Positions 35,920 to 50,300 of a stretch of 64,000 nucleotides of DNA are shown here, one piece after another. This DNA comes from Alitta virens (Eukaryota > Annelida > Polychaeta > Phyllodocida > Nereididae). The stretch spans positions 21,149,227 through 21,213,226 of the forward strand of contig OW028576.1 in assembly GCA_932294295.1 (NCBI GenBank), read 5' to 3'. The translations under genes and the position numbers were made by a program. The notes under the pieces were generated by a model. The model did no database searches. It worked only from the letters and a program-made list of their open reading frames with translations, and was not told the DNA's origin. Each line of letters starts with the position of its first letter. The stretch's first letter is position 1.

Positions 35920-38900
35920 ATGTTGACGGCTTAATGTTGACGGCTTAATGTTGTGGTCAGCTTAATGTTGACGGCTTAATGTTTACGGCAAATGTTGACG
36001 GCTTAATGTTGACGGCTTAATGTTGACAACTAAATGTTGACGGCTTAATGTTGACGGCTTAATGTTGACGGCTTAATGTTGTGGTCAGCTTAATGTTGAC
36101 GGCTTAATGTTGACGGCTATATGTTGACGGCTAAATGTTGACGGCTTAATGTTGACGGCTTAATGTTGACGGCTTAATGCTGTGGTCAGCTTGTTGACGG
36201 CTTAATGTTGTGGTCAGCTTAATGTTGACGGCTTAATGTTGACGGCTTAATGTTGACGGCTTAATGTTGACGGCTAAATGTTGACGGCTTAATGTTGACG
36301 GCTCAATGTTGTGGTCAGCTTAATGTTGACGGCTTTATGTTGACGGCTTAATGTTGACGGCTTAATGTTGTGGTCTGCTTAATGTTGACGGCTTAATGTT
36401 GACGGCTTAATGTTGACGGCTTAATGTTGTGGTCAGCTTAATGTTGACGGCTTAATGTTGACGGCTTAATGTTGACGGCTTAATGTTGACGGCTTAATGT
36501 TGACGGCTAAATGTTGACGGCTTAATGTTGACGGCTTAATGTTGTGGTCTGCTTAATGTTGACGGCTTTATGTTGACGGCTTAATGTTGACGGCTTAATG
36601 TTGTGGTCAGCTTAATGTTGACGGCTTAATGTTGACGGCTTAATGTTGACGGCTTAATGTTGTGGTCAGCTTAATGTTGACGGCTTAATGTTGACGGCAA
36701 ATGTTGACGGCTTAATGTTGACGGCTTAATGTTGACGGCTAAATGTTGACGGCTTAATGTTGACGGCTTAATGTTGACGGCTTAATGTTGTGGTCAACTT
36801 AATGTTGACGCCTTAATGTTGACGGCTTAATGTTGACGGCTTAATGTTGTGGTCAGCTTAATGTTGATGGCTTAATGTTGACGGCTTAATGTTGACGGCT
36901 TAATGTTGTGGACGGGCTAATGTTGTGGTCAGCTTAATGTTGTGGACGGGCTAATGTTGTGGTCAGCTTAATGTTGACGGCTTAATGTTGACGGCTTAAT
37001 GTTGTGGTCAGCTTAATGTTGACGGCTTAATGTTGACGGCTTAATGTTGTGGTCAGCTTAATGTTGACGGCTAAATGTTGACGGCAAATGTTGACGGTTT
37101 AATGTTGACGGCATAATGTTGACGGCTTAATGTTGACGGCTTAATGTTGACGGCATAATGTTGACGGCTAAATGTTGACGGCTTAATGTTGTGGTCAGCT
37201 TAATGTTGACGGCTTAATGTTGACGGCAAATGTTGACGGCTTAATGTTGACGGCAAATGTTGACGGCTTAATGTTGACGGCTTAATGTTGACGGCTAAAT
37301 GTTGACGGCTTAATGTTGACGGCTTAATGTTGACGGCTTAATGTTGTGGTCAGCTTAATGTTGTGGTCAGCTTAATGTTGACGGCTAAATGTTGACGGCT
37401 AAATGTTGACGGCTTAATGTTGACGGCTTAATGTTGACAGCTTAATGTTGTGGTCAGCTTGTTGACGGCTTAATGTTGTGGTCAGCTTAATGTTGACGGC
37501 TTAATGTTGACGGCTAAATGTTGACGGCTTAATGTTGACGGCTTAATGTTGACGGCTTAATGTTAACAGCTTAATGTTGTGGTCAGCTTGTTGACGGCTT
37601 AATGTTGTGGTCAGCTTAATGTTGACGGCTTAATGTTGACGGCTTAATGTTGTGGTCAGCTTAATGTTGACGGCTTAATGTTGACGGCTTAATGTTGACG
37701 GCTTAATGTTGACGGCTAAATGTTGACGGCTTAATGTTGACGGCTTAATGTTGTGGTCAGCTTAATGTTGACGGCTTTATGTTGACGGCTTAATGTTGAC
37801 GGCTTAATGTTGTGGTCAGCTTAATGTTGACGGCTTAATGTTGACGGCTTAATGTTGACGGCTTAATGTTGTGGTCAGCTTAATGTTGACGGCTTAATGT
37901 TGACGGCTAAATGTTGACGGCTTAATGTTGACGGCTTAATGTTGACGGCTTAATGTTGTGGTCAGCTTAATGTTGACGGCTTAATGTTGACGGCTTAATG
38001 TTGACGGCTTAATGTTGACGGCTTAATGTTGTGGTCAGCTTAATGTTGACGGCTTAATGTTGACGGCAAATGTTGACGGCTTAATGTTGACGGCTTAATG
38101 TTGACAACTAAATGTTGACGGCTTAATGTTGACGGCTTAATGTTGTGGTCAGCTTAATGTTGACGGCTTAATGTTGACGGCTAAATGTTGACGGCTAAAT
38201 GTTGACGGCTTAATGTTGACGGTTTAATGTTGTGGTCAGCTTGTTGACGGCTTAATGTTGTGGTCAGCTTAATGTTGACAGCTTAATGTTGACGGCTTAA
38301 TGTTGACGGCTTAATGTTGACGGCTAAATGTTGACGGCTTAATGTTGACGGCTTAATGTTGACGGCTCAATGTTGTGGTCAGCTTAATGTTGACGGCTTT
38401 ATGTTGACGGCTTAATGTTGACGGCTTAATGTTGTGGTCTGCTTAATGTTGACGGCTTAATGTTGACGGCTTAATGTTGACGGCTTAATGTTGTGGTCAG
38501 CTTAATGTTGACGGCTTAATGTTGACGGCTTAATGTTGACGGCTTAATGTTGACGGCTCAATGTTGACGGCAAATCTTGACGGTTTAATGTTGACGGCTT
38601 AATGTTGACGGCTTAATGTTGACGGCTTAATGTTGACGGCATAATGTTGACGGCTAAATGTTGACGGCTTAATGTTGTGGTCAGCTTAATGTTGACGGCT
38701 TAATGTTGACGGCAAATGTTGACGGCTTAATGTTGACGGCAAATGTTGACGGCTTAATGTTGACGGCTTAATGTTGACGGCTAAATGTTGACGGCTTAAT
38801 GTTGACGGCTTAATGTTGACGGCTTAATGTTGTGGTCAGCTTAATGTTGTGGTCAGCTTAATGTTGACGGCTAAATGTTGACGGCTAAATGTTGACGGCT

Positions 38901-41046
38901 TAATGTTGACGGCTTAATGTTGACAGCTTAATGTTGTGGTCAGCTTGTTGACGGCTTAATGTTGTGGTCAGCTTAATGTTGACGGCTTAATGTTGACGGC
39001 TAAATGTTGACGGCTTAATGTTGACGGCTTAATGTTGACGGCTTAATGTTAACAGCTTAATGTTGTGGTCAGCTTGTTGACGGCTTAATGTTGTGGTCAG
39101 CTTAATGTTGACGGCTTAATGTTGACGGCTTAATGTTGACGGCTTAATGTTGACGGCTCAATGTTGACGGCAAATCTTGACGGTTTAATGTTGACGGCTT
39201 AATGTTGACGGCTAAATGTTGACGGCTTAATGTTGACGGCTTAATGTTGACGGCAAATCTTGACGGTTTAATGTTGACGGCATAATGTTGACGGCTTAAT
39301 GTTGACGGCTTAATGTTGACGGCTTAATGTTGTGGTCAGCTTAATGTTGACGGCTTAATGTTGACGGCTTAATGTTGACGGCTTAATGTTGACGGCTTAA
39401 TGTTGACGGCTTAATGTTGACGGCTTAATGTTGTGGACAGCCTAATGTTGTGGTCAGCTTAATGTTGACGGTTTAATGTTGACGGCATAATGTTGACGGC
39501 TTAATGTTGACGGCTTAATGTTGACGGCATAATGTTGACGGCTAAATGTTGACGGCTTAATGTTGTGGTCAGCTTAATGTTGACGGCTTAATGTTGACGG
39601 CAAATGTTGACGGCTTAATGTTGTGGTCAGCTTAATGTTGTGGTCAGCTTAATGTTGACGGCTAAATGTTGACGGCTAAATGTTGACGGCTTAATGTTGA
39701 CGGCTTAATGTTGACAGCTTAATGTTGTGGTCAGCTTGTTGACGGCTTAATGTTGACGGCTTAATGTTGTGGTCAGCTTAATGTTGACGGCTAAATGTTG
39801 ACGGCTAAATGTTGACGGCTTAATGTTGACGGCTTAATGTTGACAGCTTAATGTTGTGGTCAGCTTGTTGACGGCTTAATGTTGACGGCTTAATGTTGTA
39901 GTCAGCTTAATGTTGATGGCTTAATGTTGACGGCTAAATGTTGACGGCTAAATGTTGACGGCTTAATGTTGACGGCTTAATGTTGACGGCTTAATGTTGA
40001 CAGCTTAATGTTGTGGTCAGCTTGTTGACGGCTTAATGTTGTGGTCAGCTTAATGTTGACGGCTTAATGTTGACGGCTTAATGTTGTGGTCAGCTTAATG
40101 TTGACGGCTTAATGTTGACGGCTTAATGTTGACGGCTTAATGTTGACGGCTTAATGTTGACGGCTAAATGTTGACGGCTTAATGTTGACGGCTTAATGTT
40201 GTGGTCAGCTTAATGTTGACGGCTTAATGTTGACGGCTTAATGTTGACGGCTTAATGTTGTGGTCAGCTTAATGTTGACGGCTTAATGTTGACGGCTAAA
40301 TGTTGACGGCTTAATGTTGACGGCTTAATGTTGACGGCTTAATGTTGTGGTCAGCTTAATGTTGACGGCTTAATGTTGACGGCTTAATGTTGTGGTCAGC
40401 TTAATGTTTGGCTTAATGTTGACGGCAAATGTTGACGGCTTAATGTTGACGGCTTAATGTTGACGGCTAAATGTTGACGGCTTAATGTTGACGGCTTAAT
40501 GTTGACGGCTTAATGTTGTGGTCAGCTTAATGTTGACGGCTTAATGTTGACGGCTAAATGTTGACGGCTTAATGTTGACGGCTTAATGTTGACGGCTTAA
40601 TGTTGACGGCTTAATGTTGTGGTCAGCTTCTTGACGGCTTAATGTTGTGGTCAGCTTCTTGACGGCTTAATGTTGTGGTCAGCTTAATGTTGACGGCTTA
40701 ATGTTGACGGCTTAATGTTGACGGCTTAATGTTGACGGCTAAATGTTGACGGCTTAATGTTGACGGCTTAATGTTGACGGCTCAATGTTGTGGTCAGCTT
40801 AATGTTGACGGCTTTATGTTGACGGCTTAATGTTGACGGCTTAATGTTGTGGTCTGCTTAATGTTGACGGCTTAATGTTGACGGCTTAATGTTGTGGTCA
40901 GCTTAATGTTGACGGCTTAATGTTGACGGCTTAATGTTGACGGCTTAATGTTGACGGCTTAATGTTGACGGCTCAATGTTGTGGTCAGCTTAATGTTGAC
41001 GGCTTTATGTTGACGGCTTAATGTTGACGGCTTAATGTTGTGGTCT
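35920..41046 (+). repeat. 5.1-kb tandem duplication, copy 2
   Basis: Second copy of the 5.1-kb unit. Similarity ends at about 41,046, where a 17-mer reads TGGTCTGC instead of TGGTCAGC. A G-to-A change giving TTGTAGTCAG at about 39,898 is private to this copy relative to copy 1. It was then inherited at 48822, 54199 and 60316, which orders the later duplications. This copy lies wholly inside the first 8.91-kb unit. Confidence 0.88.
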
Positions 41047-44000
41047 GCTTAATGTTGACGGCTTAATGTTGACGGCTTAATGTTGACGGCTTAATGTTGT
41101 GGTCAGCTTAATGTTGACGGCTTAATGTTGACGGCTTAATGTTGACGGCTTAATGTTGACGGCTCAATGTTGACGGCAAATCTTGACGGTTTAATGTTGA
41201 CGGCTTAATGTTGACGGCTTAATGTTGACGGCTTAATGTTGACGGCATAATGTTGACGGCTAAATGTTGACGGCTTAATGTTGTGGTCAGCTTAATGTTG
41301 ACGGCTTAATGTTGACGGCAAATGTTGACGGCTTAATGTTGACGGCAAATGTTGACGGCTTAATGTTGACGGCTTAATGTTGACGGCTAAATGTTGACGG
41401 CTTAATGTTGACGGCTTAATGTTGACGGCTTAATGTTGTGGTCAGCTTAATGTTGTGGTCAGCTTAATGTTGACGGCTAAATGTTGACGGCTAAATGTTG
41501 ACGGCTTAATGTTGACGGCTTAATGTTGACAGCTTAATGTTGTGGTCAGCTTGTTGACGGCTTAATGTTGTGGTCAGCTTAATGTTGACGGCTTAATGTT
41601 GACGGCTAAATGTTGACGGCTTAATGTTGACGGCTTAATGTTGACGGCTTAATGTTAACAGCTTAATGTTGTGGTCAGCTTGTTGACGGCTTAATGTTGT
41701 GGTCAGCTTAATGTTGACGGCTTAATGTTGACGGCTTAATGTTGTGGTCAGCTTAATGTTGACGGCTTAATGTTGACGGCTTAATGTTGACGGCTTAATG
41801 TTGACGGCTAAATGTTGACGGCTTAATGTTGACGGCTTAATGTTGTGGTCAGCTTAATGTTGACGGCTTTATGTTGACGGCTTAATGTTGACGGCTTAAT
41901 GTTGTGGTCAGCTTAATGTTGACGGCTTAATGTTGACGGCTTAATGTTGACGGCTTAATGTTGTGGTCAGCTTAATGTTGACGGCTTAATGTTGACGGCT
42001 AAATGTTGACGGCTTAATGTTGACGGCTTAATGTTGACGGCTTAATGTTGTGGTCAGCTTAATGTTGACGGCTTAATGTTGACGGCTTAATGTTGACGGC
42101 TTAATGTTGTGGTCAGCTTAATGTTGACGGCTTAATGTTGACGGCAAATGTTGACGGCTTAATGTTGACGGCTTAATGTTGACAACTAAATGTTGTGGTC
42201 AGCTTAATGTTGACGGCTTAATGTTGACGGCTTAATGTTGTGGTCAGCTTAATGTTGACGGCTTAATGTTGACGGCTAAATGTTGACGGCTAAATGTTGA
42301 CGGCTTAATGTTGACGGTTTAATGTTGTGGTCAGCTTGTTGACGGCTTAATGTTGTGGTCAGCTTAATGTTGACGGCTTAATGTTGACGGCTTAATGTTG
42401 ACGGCTTAATGTTGACGGCTAAATGTTGACGGCTTAATGTTGACGGCTTAATGTTGACGGCTCAATGTTGTGGTCAGCTTAATGTTGACGGCTTTATGTT
42501 GACGGCTTAATGTTGACGGCTTAATGTTGTGGTCTGCTTAATGTTGACGGCTTAATGTTGACGGCTTAATGTTGACGGCTTAATGTTGTGGTCAGCTTAA
42601 TGTTGACGGCTTAATGTTGACGGCTTAATGTTGACGGCTTAATGTTGACGGCTCAATGTTGACGGCAAATCTTGACGGTTTAATGTTGACGGCTTAATGT
42701 TGACGGCTAAATGTTGACGGCTTAATGTTGACGGCTTAATGTTGACGGCAAATCTTGACGGTTTAATGTTGACGGCATAATGTTGACGGCTTAATGTTGA
42801 CGGCTTAATGTTGACGGCTTAATGTTGTGGTCAGCTTAATGTTGACGGCTTAATGTTGACGGCTTAATGTTGACGGCTTAATGTTGACGGCTTAATGTTG
42901 ACGGCTTAATGTTGACGGCCTAATGTTGTGGACAGCCTAATGTTGTGGTCAGCTTAATGTTGACGGTTTAATGTTGACGGCATAATGTTGACGGCTTAAT
43001 GTTGACGGCTTAATGTTGACGGCATAATGTTGACGGCTAAATGTTGACGGCTTAATGTTGTGGTCAGCTTAATGTTGACGGCTTAATGTTGACGGCAAAT
43101 GTTGACGGCTTAATGTTGTGGTCAGCTTAATGTTGTGGTCAGCTTAATGTTGACGGCTAAATGTTGACGGCTAAATGTTGACGGCTTAATGTTGACGGCT
43201 TAATGTTGTGGTCAGCTTGTTGACGGCTTAATGTTGACGGCTTAATGTTGTGGTCAGCTTAATGTTGACGGCTAAATGTTGACGGCTAAATGTTGACGGC
43301 TTAATGTTGACGGCTTAATGTTGACAGCTTAATGTTGTGGTCAGCTTGTTGACGGCTTAATGTTGACGGCTTAATGTTGTGGTCAGCTTAATGTTGATGG
43401 CTTAATGTTGACGGCTAAATGTTGACGGCTAAATGTTGACGGCTTAATGTTGACGGCTTAATGTTGACAGCTTAATGTTGTGGTCAGCTTGTTGACGGCT
43501 TAATGTTGACGGCTTAATGTTGTGGTCAGCTTAATGTTGATGGCTTAATGTTGACGGCTAAATGTTGACGGCTAAATGTTGACGGCTTAATGTTGACGGC
43601 TTAATGTTGACAGCTTAATGTTGTGGTCAGCTTAATGTTGACAGCTTAATGTTGACGGCTTAATGTTGACGGCTTAATGTTGACGGCTAAATGTTGACGG
43701 CTTAATGTTGACGGCTTAATGTTGACGGCTCAATGTTGTGGTCAGCTTAATGTTGACGGCTTTATGTTGACGGCTTAATGTTGACGGCTTAATGTTGTGG
43801 TCTGCTTAATGTTGACGGCTTAATGTTGACGGCTTAATGTTGACGGCTTAATGTTGTGGTCAGCTTAATGTTGACGGCTTAATGTTGACGGCTTAATGTT
43901 GACGGCTTAATGTTGACGGCTCAATGTTGACGGCAAATCTTGACGGTTTAATGTTGACGGCTTAATGTTGACGGCTTAATGTTGACGGCTTAATGTTGAC

Positions 44001-44310
44001 GGCATAATGTTGACGGCTAAATGTTGACGGCTTAATGTTGTGGTCAGCTTAATGTTGACGGCTTAATGTTGACGGCAAATGTTGACGGCTTAATGTTGAC
44101 GGCAAATGTTGACGGCTTAATGTTGACGGCTTAATGTTGACGGCTAAATGTTGACGGCTTAATGTTGACGGCTTAATGTTGACGGCTTAATGTTGTGGTC
44201 AGCTTAATGTTGTGGTCAGCTTAATGTTGACGGCTAAATGTTGACGGCTAAATGTTGACGGCTTAATGTTGACGGCTTAATGTTGACAGCTTAATGTTGT
44301 GGTCAGCTTG

Positions 44311-47300
44311 TTGACGGCTTAATGTTGTGGTCAGCTTAATGTTGACGGCTTAATGTTGACGGCTAAATGTTGACGGCTTAATGTTGACGGCTTAATGTTG
44401 ACGGCTTAATGTTGACGGCTTAATGTTGTGGTCAGCTTCTTGACGGCTTAATGTTGTGGTCAGCTTCTTGACGGCTTAATGTTGTGGTCAGCTTAATGTT
44501 GACGGCTTAATGTTGACGGCTTAATGTTGACGGCTTAATGTTGACGGCTAAATGTTGACGGCTTAATGTTGACGGCTTAATGTTGACGGCTCAATGTTGT
44601 GGTCAGCTTAATGTTGACGGCTTTATGTTGACGGCTTAATGTTGACGGCTTAATGTTGTGGTCTGCTTAATGTTGACGGCTTAATGTTGACGGCTTAATG
44701 TTGTGGTCAGCTTAATGTTGACGGCTTAATGTTGACGGCTTAATGTTGACGGCTTAATGTTGACGGCTTAATGTTGACGGCTTAATGTTGACGGCTCAAT
44801 GTTGTGGTCAGCTTAATGTTGACGGCTTTATGTTGACGGCTTAATGTTGACGGCTTAATGTTGTGGTCAGCTTAATGTTGACGGCTTAATGTTTACGGCA
44901 AATGTTGACGGCTTAATGTTGACGGCTTAATGTTGACAACTAAATGTTGACGGCTTAATGTTGACGGCTTAATGTTGACGGCTTAATGTTGTGGTCAGCT
45001 TAATGTTGACGGCTTAATGTTGACGGCTATATGTTGACGGCTAAATGTTGACGGCTTAATGTTGACGGCTTAATGTTGACGGCTTAATGCTGTGGTCAGC
45101 TTGTTGACGGCTTAATGTTGTGGTCAGCTTAATGTTGACGGCTTAATGTTGACGGCTTAATGTTGACGGCTTAATGTTGACGGCTAAATGTTGACGGCTT
45201 AATGTTGACGGCTCAATGTTGTGGTCAGCTTAATGTTGACGGCTTTATGTTGACGGCTTAATGTTGACGGCTTAATGTTGTGGTCTGCTTAATGTTGACG
45301 GCTTAATGTTGACGGCTTAATGTTGACGGCTTAATGTTGTGGTCAGCTTAATGTTGACGGCTTAATGTTGACGGCTTAATGTTGACGGCTTAATGTTGAC
45401 GGCTTAATGTTGACGGCTAAATGTTGACGGCTTAATGTTGACGGCTTAATGTTGTGGTCTGCTTAATGTTGACGGCTTTATGTTGACGGCTTAATGTTGA
45501 CGGCTTAATGTTGTGGTCAGCTTAATGTTGACGGCTTAATGTTGACGGCTTAATGTTGACGGCTTAATGTTGTGGTCAGCTTAATGTTGACGGCTTAATG
45601 TTGACGGCAAATGTTGACGGCTTAATGTTGACGGCTTAATGTTGACGGCTAAATGTTGACGGCTTAATGTTGACGGCTTAATGTTGACGGCTTAATGTTG
45701 TGGTCAACTTAATGTTGACGCCTTAATGTTGACGGCTTAATGTTGACGGCTTAATGTTGTGGTCAGCTTAATGTTGATGGCTTAATGTTGACGGCTTAAT
45801 GTTGACGGCTTAATGTTGTGGACGGGCTAATGTTGTGGTCAGCTTAATGTTGTGGACGGGCTAATGTTGTGGTCAGCTTAATGTTGACGGCTTAATGTTG
45901 ACGGCTTAATGTTGTGGTCAGCTTAATGTTGACGGCTTAATGTTGACGGCTTAATGTTGTGGTCAGCTTAATGTTGACGGCTAAATGTTGACGGCAAATG
46001 TTGACGGTTTAATGTTGACGGCATAATGTTGACGGCTTAATGTTGACGGCTTAATGTTGACGGCATAATGTTGACGGCTAAATGTTGACGGCTTAATGTT
46101 GTGGTCAGCTTAATGTTGACGGCTTAATGTTGACGGCAAATGTTGACGGCTTAATGTTGACGGCAAATGTTGACGGCTTAATGTTGACGGCTTAATGTTG
46201 ACGGCTAAATGTTGACGGCTTAATGTTGACGGCTTAATGTTGACGGCTTAATGTTGTGGTCAGCTTAATGTTGTGGTCAGCTTAATGTTGACGGCTAAAT
46301 GTTGACGGCTAAATGTTGACGGCTTAATGTTGACGGCTTAATGTTGACAGCTTAATGTTGTGGTCAGCTTGTTGACGGCTTAATGTTGTGGTCAGCTTAA
46401 TGTTGACGGCTTAATGTTGACGGCTAAATGTTGACGGCTTAATGTTGACGGCTTAATGTTGACGGCTTAATGTTAACAGCTTAATGTTGTGGTCAGCTTG
46501 TTGACGGCTTAATGTTGTGGTCAGCTTAATGTTGACGGCTTAATGTTGACGGCTTAATGTTGTGGTCAGCTTAATGTTGACGGCTTAATGTTGACGGCTT
46601 AATGTTGACGGCTTAATGTTGACGGCTAAATGTTGACGGCTTAATGTTGACGGCTTAATGTTGTGGTCAGCTTAATGTTGACGGCTTTATGTTGACGGCT
46701 TAATGTTGACGGCTTAATGTTGTGGTCAGCTTAATGTTGACGGCTTAATGTTGACGGCTTAATGTTGACGGCTTAATGTTGTGGTCAGCTTAATGTTGAC
46801 GGCTTAATGTTGACGGCTAAATGTTGACGGCTTAATGTTGACGGCTTAATGTTGACGGCTTAATGTTGTGGTCAGCTTAATGTTGACGGCTTAATGTTGA
46901 CGGCTTAATGTTGACGGCTTAATGTTGACGGCTTAATGTTGTGGTCAGCTTAATGTTGACGGCTTAATGTTGACGGCAAATGTTGACGGCTTAATGTTGA
47001 CGGCTTAATGTTGACAACTAAATGTTGACGGCTTAATGTTGACGGCTTAATGTTGACGGCTTAATGTTGTGGTCAGCTTAATGTTGACGGCTTAATGTTG
47101 ACGGCTAAATGTTGACGGCTAAATGTTGACGGCTTAATGTTGACGGTTTAATGTTGTGGTCAGCTTGTTGACGGCTTAATGTTGTGGTCAGCTTAATGTT
47201 GACAGCTTAATGTTGACGGCTTAATGTTGACGGCTTAATGTTGACGGCTAAATGTTGACGGCTTAATGTTGACGGCTTAATGTTGACGGCTCAATGTTGT

Positions 47301-50300
47301 GGTCAGCTTAATGTTGACGGCTTTATGTTGACGGCTTAATGTTGACGGCTTAATGTTGTGGTCTGCTTAATGTTGACGGCTTAATGTTGACGGCTTAATG
47401 TTGACGGCTTAATGTTGTGGTCAGCTTAATGTTGACGGCTTAATGTTGACGGCTTAATGTTGACGGCTTAATGTTGACGGCTCAATGTTGACGGCAAATC
47501 TTGACGGTTTAATGTTGACGGCTTAATGTTGACGGCTTAATGTTGACGGCTTAATGTTGACGGCATAATGTTGACGGCTAAATGTTGACGGCTTAATGTT
47601 GTGGTCAGCTTAATGTTGACGGCTTAATGTTGACGGCAAATGTTGACGGCTTAATGTTGACGGCAAATGTTGACGGCTTAATGTTGACGGCTTAATGTTG
47701 ACGGCTAAATGTTGACGGCTTAATGTTGACGGCTTAATGTTGACGGCTTAATGTTGTGGTCAGCTTAATGTTGTGGTCAGCTTAATGTTGACGGCTAAAT
47801 GTTGACGGCTAAATGTTGACGGCTTAATGTTGACGGCTTAATGTTGACAGCTTAATGTTGTGGTCAGCTTGTTGACGGCTTAATGTTGTGGTCAGCTTAA
47901 TGTTGACGGCTTAATGTTGACGGCTAAATGTTGACGGCTTAATGTTGACGGCTTAATGTTGACGGCTTAATGTTAACAGCTTAATGTTGTGGTCAGCTTG
48001 TTGACGGCTTAATGTTGTGGTCAGCTTAATGTTGACGGCTTAATGTTGACGGCTTAATGTTGACGGCTTAATGTTGACGGCTCAATGTTGACGGCAAATC
48101 TTGACGGTTTAATGTTGACGGCTTAATGTTGACGGCTAAATGTTGACGGCTTAATGTTGACGGCTTAATGTTGACGGCAAATCTTGACGGTTTAATGTTG
48201 ACGGCATAATGTTGACGGCTTAATGTTGACGGCTTAATGTTGACGGCTTAATGTTGTGGTCAGCTTAATGTTGACGGCTTAATGTTGACGGCTTAATGTT
48301 GACGGCTTAATGTTGACGGCTTAATGTTGACGGCTTAATGTTGACGGCTTAATGTTGTGGACAGCCTAATGTTGTGGTCAGCTTAATGTTGACGGTTTAA
48401 TGTTGACGGCATAATGTTGACGGCTTAATGTTGACGGCTTAATGTTGACGGCATAATGTTGACGGCTAAATGTTGACGGCTTAATGTTGTGGTCAGCTTA
48501 ATGTTGACGGCTTAATGTTGACGGCAAATGTTGACGGCTTAATGTTGTGGTCAGCTTAATGTTGTGGTCAGCTTAATGTTGACGGCTAAATGTTGACGGC
48601 TAAATGTTGACGGCTTAATGTTGACGGCTTAATGTTGACAGCTTAATGTTGTGGTCAGCTTGTTGACGGCTTAATGTTGACGGCTTAATGTTGTGGTCAG
48701 CTTAATGTTGACGGCTAAATGTTGACGGCTAAATGTTGACGGCTTAATGTTGACGGCTTAATGTTGACAGCTTAATGTTGTGGTCAGCTTGTTGACGGCT
48801 TAATGTTGACGGCTTAATGTTGTAGTCAGCTTAATGTTGATGGCTTAATGTTGACGGCTAAATGTTGACGGCTAAATGTTGACGGCTTAATGTTGACGGC
48901 TTAATGTTGACGGCTTAATGTTGACAGCTTAATGTTGTGGTCAGCTTGTTGACGGCTTAATGTTGTGGTCAGCTTAATGTTGACGGCTTAATGTTGACGG
49001 CTTAATGTTGTGGTCAGCTTAATGTTGACGGCTTAATGTTGACGGCTTAATGTTGACGGCTTAATGTTGACGGCTTAATGTTGACGGCTAAATGTTGACG
49101 GCTTAATGTTGACGGCTTAATGTTGTGGTCAGCTTAATGTTGACGGCTTAATGTTGACGGCTTAATGTTGACGGCTTAATGTTGTGGTCAGCTTAATGTT
49201 GACGGCTTAATGTTGACGGCTAAATGTTGACGGCTTAATGTTGACGGCTTAATGTTGACGGCTTAATGTTGTGGTCAGCTTAATGTTGACGGCTTAATGT
49301 TGACGGCTTAATGTTGTGGTCAGCTTAATGTTTGGCTTAATGTTGACGGCAAATGTTGACGGCTTAATGTTGACGGCTTAATGTTGACGGCTAAATGTTG
49401 ACGGCTTAATGTTGACGGCTTAATGTTGACGGCTTAATGTTGTGGTCAGCTTAATGTTGACGGCTTAATGTTGACGGCTAAATGTTGACGGCTTAATGTT
49501 GACGGCTTAATGTTGACGGCTTAATGTTGACGGCTTAATGTTGTGGTCAGCTTCTTGACGGCTTAATGTTGTGGTCAGCTTCTTGACGGCTTAATGTTGT
49601 GGTCAGCTTAATGTTGACGGCTTAATGTTGACGGCTTAATGTTGACGGCTTAATGTTGACGGCTAAATGTTGACGGCTTAATGTTGACGGCTTAATGTTG
49701 ACGGCTCAATGTTGTGGTCAGCTTAATGTTGACGGCTTTATGTTGACGGCTTAATGTTGACGGCTTAATGTTGTGGTCTGCTTAATGTTGACGGCTTAAT
49801 GTTGACGGCTTAATGTTGTGGTCAGCTTAATGTTGACGGCTTAATGTTGACGGCTTAATGTTGACGGCTTAATGTTGACGGCTTAATGTTGACGGCTCAA
49901 TGTTGTGGTCAGCTTAATGTTGACGGCTTTATGTTGACGGCTTAATGTTGACGGCTTAATGTTGTGGTCTGCTTAATGTTGACGGCTTAATGTTGACGGC
50001 TTAATGTTGACGGCTTAATGTTGTGGTCAGCTTAATGTTGACGGCTTAATGTTGACGGCTTAATGTTGACGGCTTAATGTTGACGGCTCAATGTTGACGG
50101 CAAATCTTGACGGTTTAATGTTGACGGCTTAATGTTGACGGCTTAATGTTGACGGCTTAATGTTGACGGCATAATGTTGACGGCTAAATGTTGACGGCTT
50201 AATGTTGTGGTCAGCTTAATGTTGACGGCTTAATGTTGACGGCAAATGTTGACGGCTTAATGTTGACGGCAAATGTTGACGGCTTAATGTTGACGGCTTA

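Larger units (their letters stand above)
35401..44310 (+). repeat. 8.91-kb tandem duplication, copy 1
   Basis: The offset to copy 2 is 8,910 bp for CTTCTTG (35526, 44436), GACAAC (36025, 44935; 38103, 47013) and GACGCC (36807, 45717). It is 8,924 bp for TGGACAGCC (39436, 48360; 42931, 51855), TTGTAGTCAG (39898, 48822), GTTTGG (40406, 49330) and GATGG (43396, 52320; 43539, 52463). It is 8,938 bp for GACAGC (43640, 52578). Each step is one 14-bp monomer. Matching begins near 35,401 and 44,311, so the copies abut. This is the longest duplication fully contained in the window. Confidence 0.9.
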
